This document shows positions 6,533-6,680 of a DNA stretch of 6,680 nucleotides, one piece after another. The DNA lies in contig DFBF01000192.1 in NCBI GenBank assembly GCA_002367285.1, positions 1-6,680 of the forward strand, given 5' to 3'. Source of the stretch: Rhodobacteraceae bacterium UBA3087 (GTDB lineage Bacteria > Pseudomonadota > Alphaproteobacteria > Rhodobacterales > Rhodobacteraceae). Position numbers and translations under genes: made by a program. The notes under the pieces are model-generated. The model had not been told where the DNA came from. It saw nothing but the letters and a program-made list of their open reading frames with translations, and did no database searches. Within the stretch, counting starts at the first letter, position 1; each line of letters begins with the position of its first letter.

Positions 6533-6680
6533 GGGAGCAATCCTTCAAAGAGAGTCATTTGCGCTGGGCTCTCCGGCTCGTCCGTCGGCAGCCAGATCCA
6601 CGGGCCCGAGGCCATGGGCAGCTGCGAGAGAGCGCCACGCATGTGCCGCTGCCAGAGGGTGAACTCCGTTGCCGAGCAGG
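6529..6680 (-). CDS. C-terminal end of an unidentified gene, cut by the window edge
   Basis: An open frame enters from the right edge and ends in TGA at 6529-6531, overlapping the ATG of the 217-aa gene as ATGA. About 49 codons are visible, with G or C at the third position in 39 of them, which supports real coding. The peptide includes ATEFTLWQRHMRGALSQLP, then ASGPWIWLPTDEP, and ends MTLFEGLLP. No domain can be assigned from so short a tail. The tight overlap indicates that the two genes form one translation-coupled unit. The gene's start and most of its body lie outside the window. Confidence 0.7.
   Translation of the reverse strand, partial: CSATEFTLWQRHMRGALSQLPMASGPWIWLPTDEPESPAQMTLFEGLLP

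Noticed and set aside
1..6680. CRISPR array, tRNA or rRNA genes, insertion sequence ends
   Set aside because: No regularly spaced repeats, no cloverleaf-like segment and no transposase motifs or terminal inverted repeats were seen by eye on either strand.

Overview
The window looks like an accessory (defence-type) stretch from the chromosome or a plasmid of a GC-rich alphaproteobacterium. The GC-rich third codon positions, the Ala/Asp/Arg-rich proteins and the protein style suggest the Rhodobacteraceae, but this is inferred from composition and was not tested by a search. Every supported gene lies on the minus strand, so transcription runs from the right edge to the left.

In order of transcription: (1) 6529-6680 is the C-terminal end of a gene that enters from the right edge. 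It overlaps (ATGA) a 217-aa conserved-looking protein of unknown function (5879-6532). (2) After a 79-bp gap holding a promoter-like, AT-rich, repeat-bearing segment comes a two-gene toxin-antitoxin module. It consists of an Xre/MbcA/ParS-type antitoxin (5386-5799) and, overlapping it by 7 nt, a RES-domain toxin (4700-5392) with the family's Arg/Tyr/Glu/Ser active-site pattern intact. (3) After a 183-bp gap with possible hairpins and a weak promoter comes a complete Type III restriction-modification system. The methyltransferase mod (2717-4516) overlaps the helicase-nuclease res (174-2720) by 4 nt (GTGA). (4) The last 173 bp (1-173) hold no gene that can be supported.

Working together: Mod should methylate an adenine in an asymmetric target and supply target recognition for the Mod-Res complex. 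Res should supply ATP-driven translocation and DNA cleavage. The RES/Xre pair is expected to be an NAD+-consuming, growth-arresting toxin held in check by a labile antitoxin that represses its own promoter. The whole is consistent with a small defence/addiction island. All gene families recognised here are known. The most informative anomalies are a sharp GC drop inside the target-recognition region of mod (about 48% against 58-63% on either side), the repeat array in the antitoxin promoter, and the unassigned two-gene unit at the right edge.
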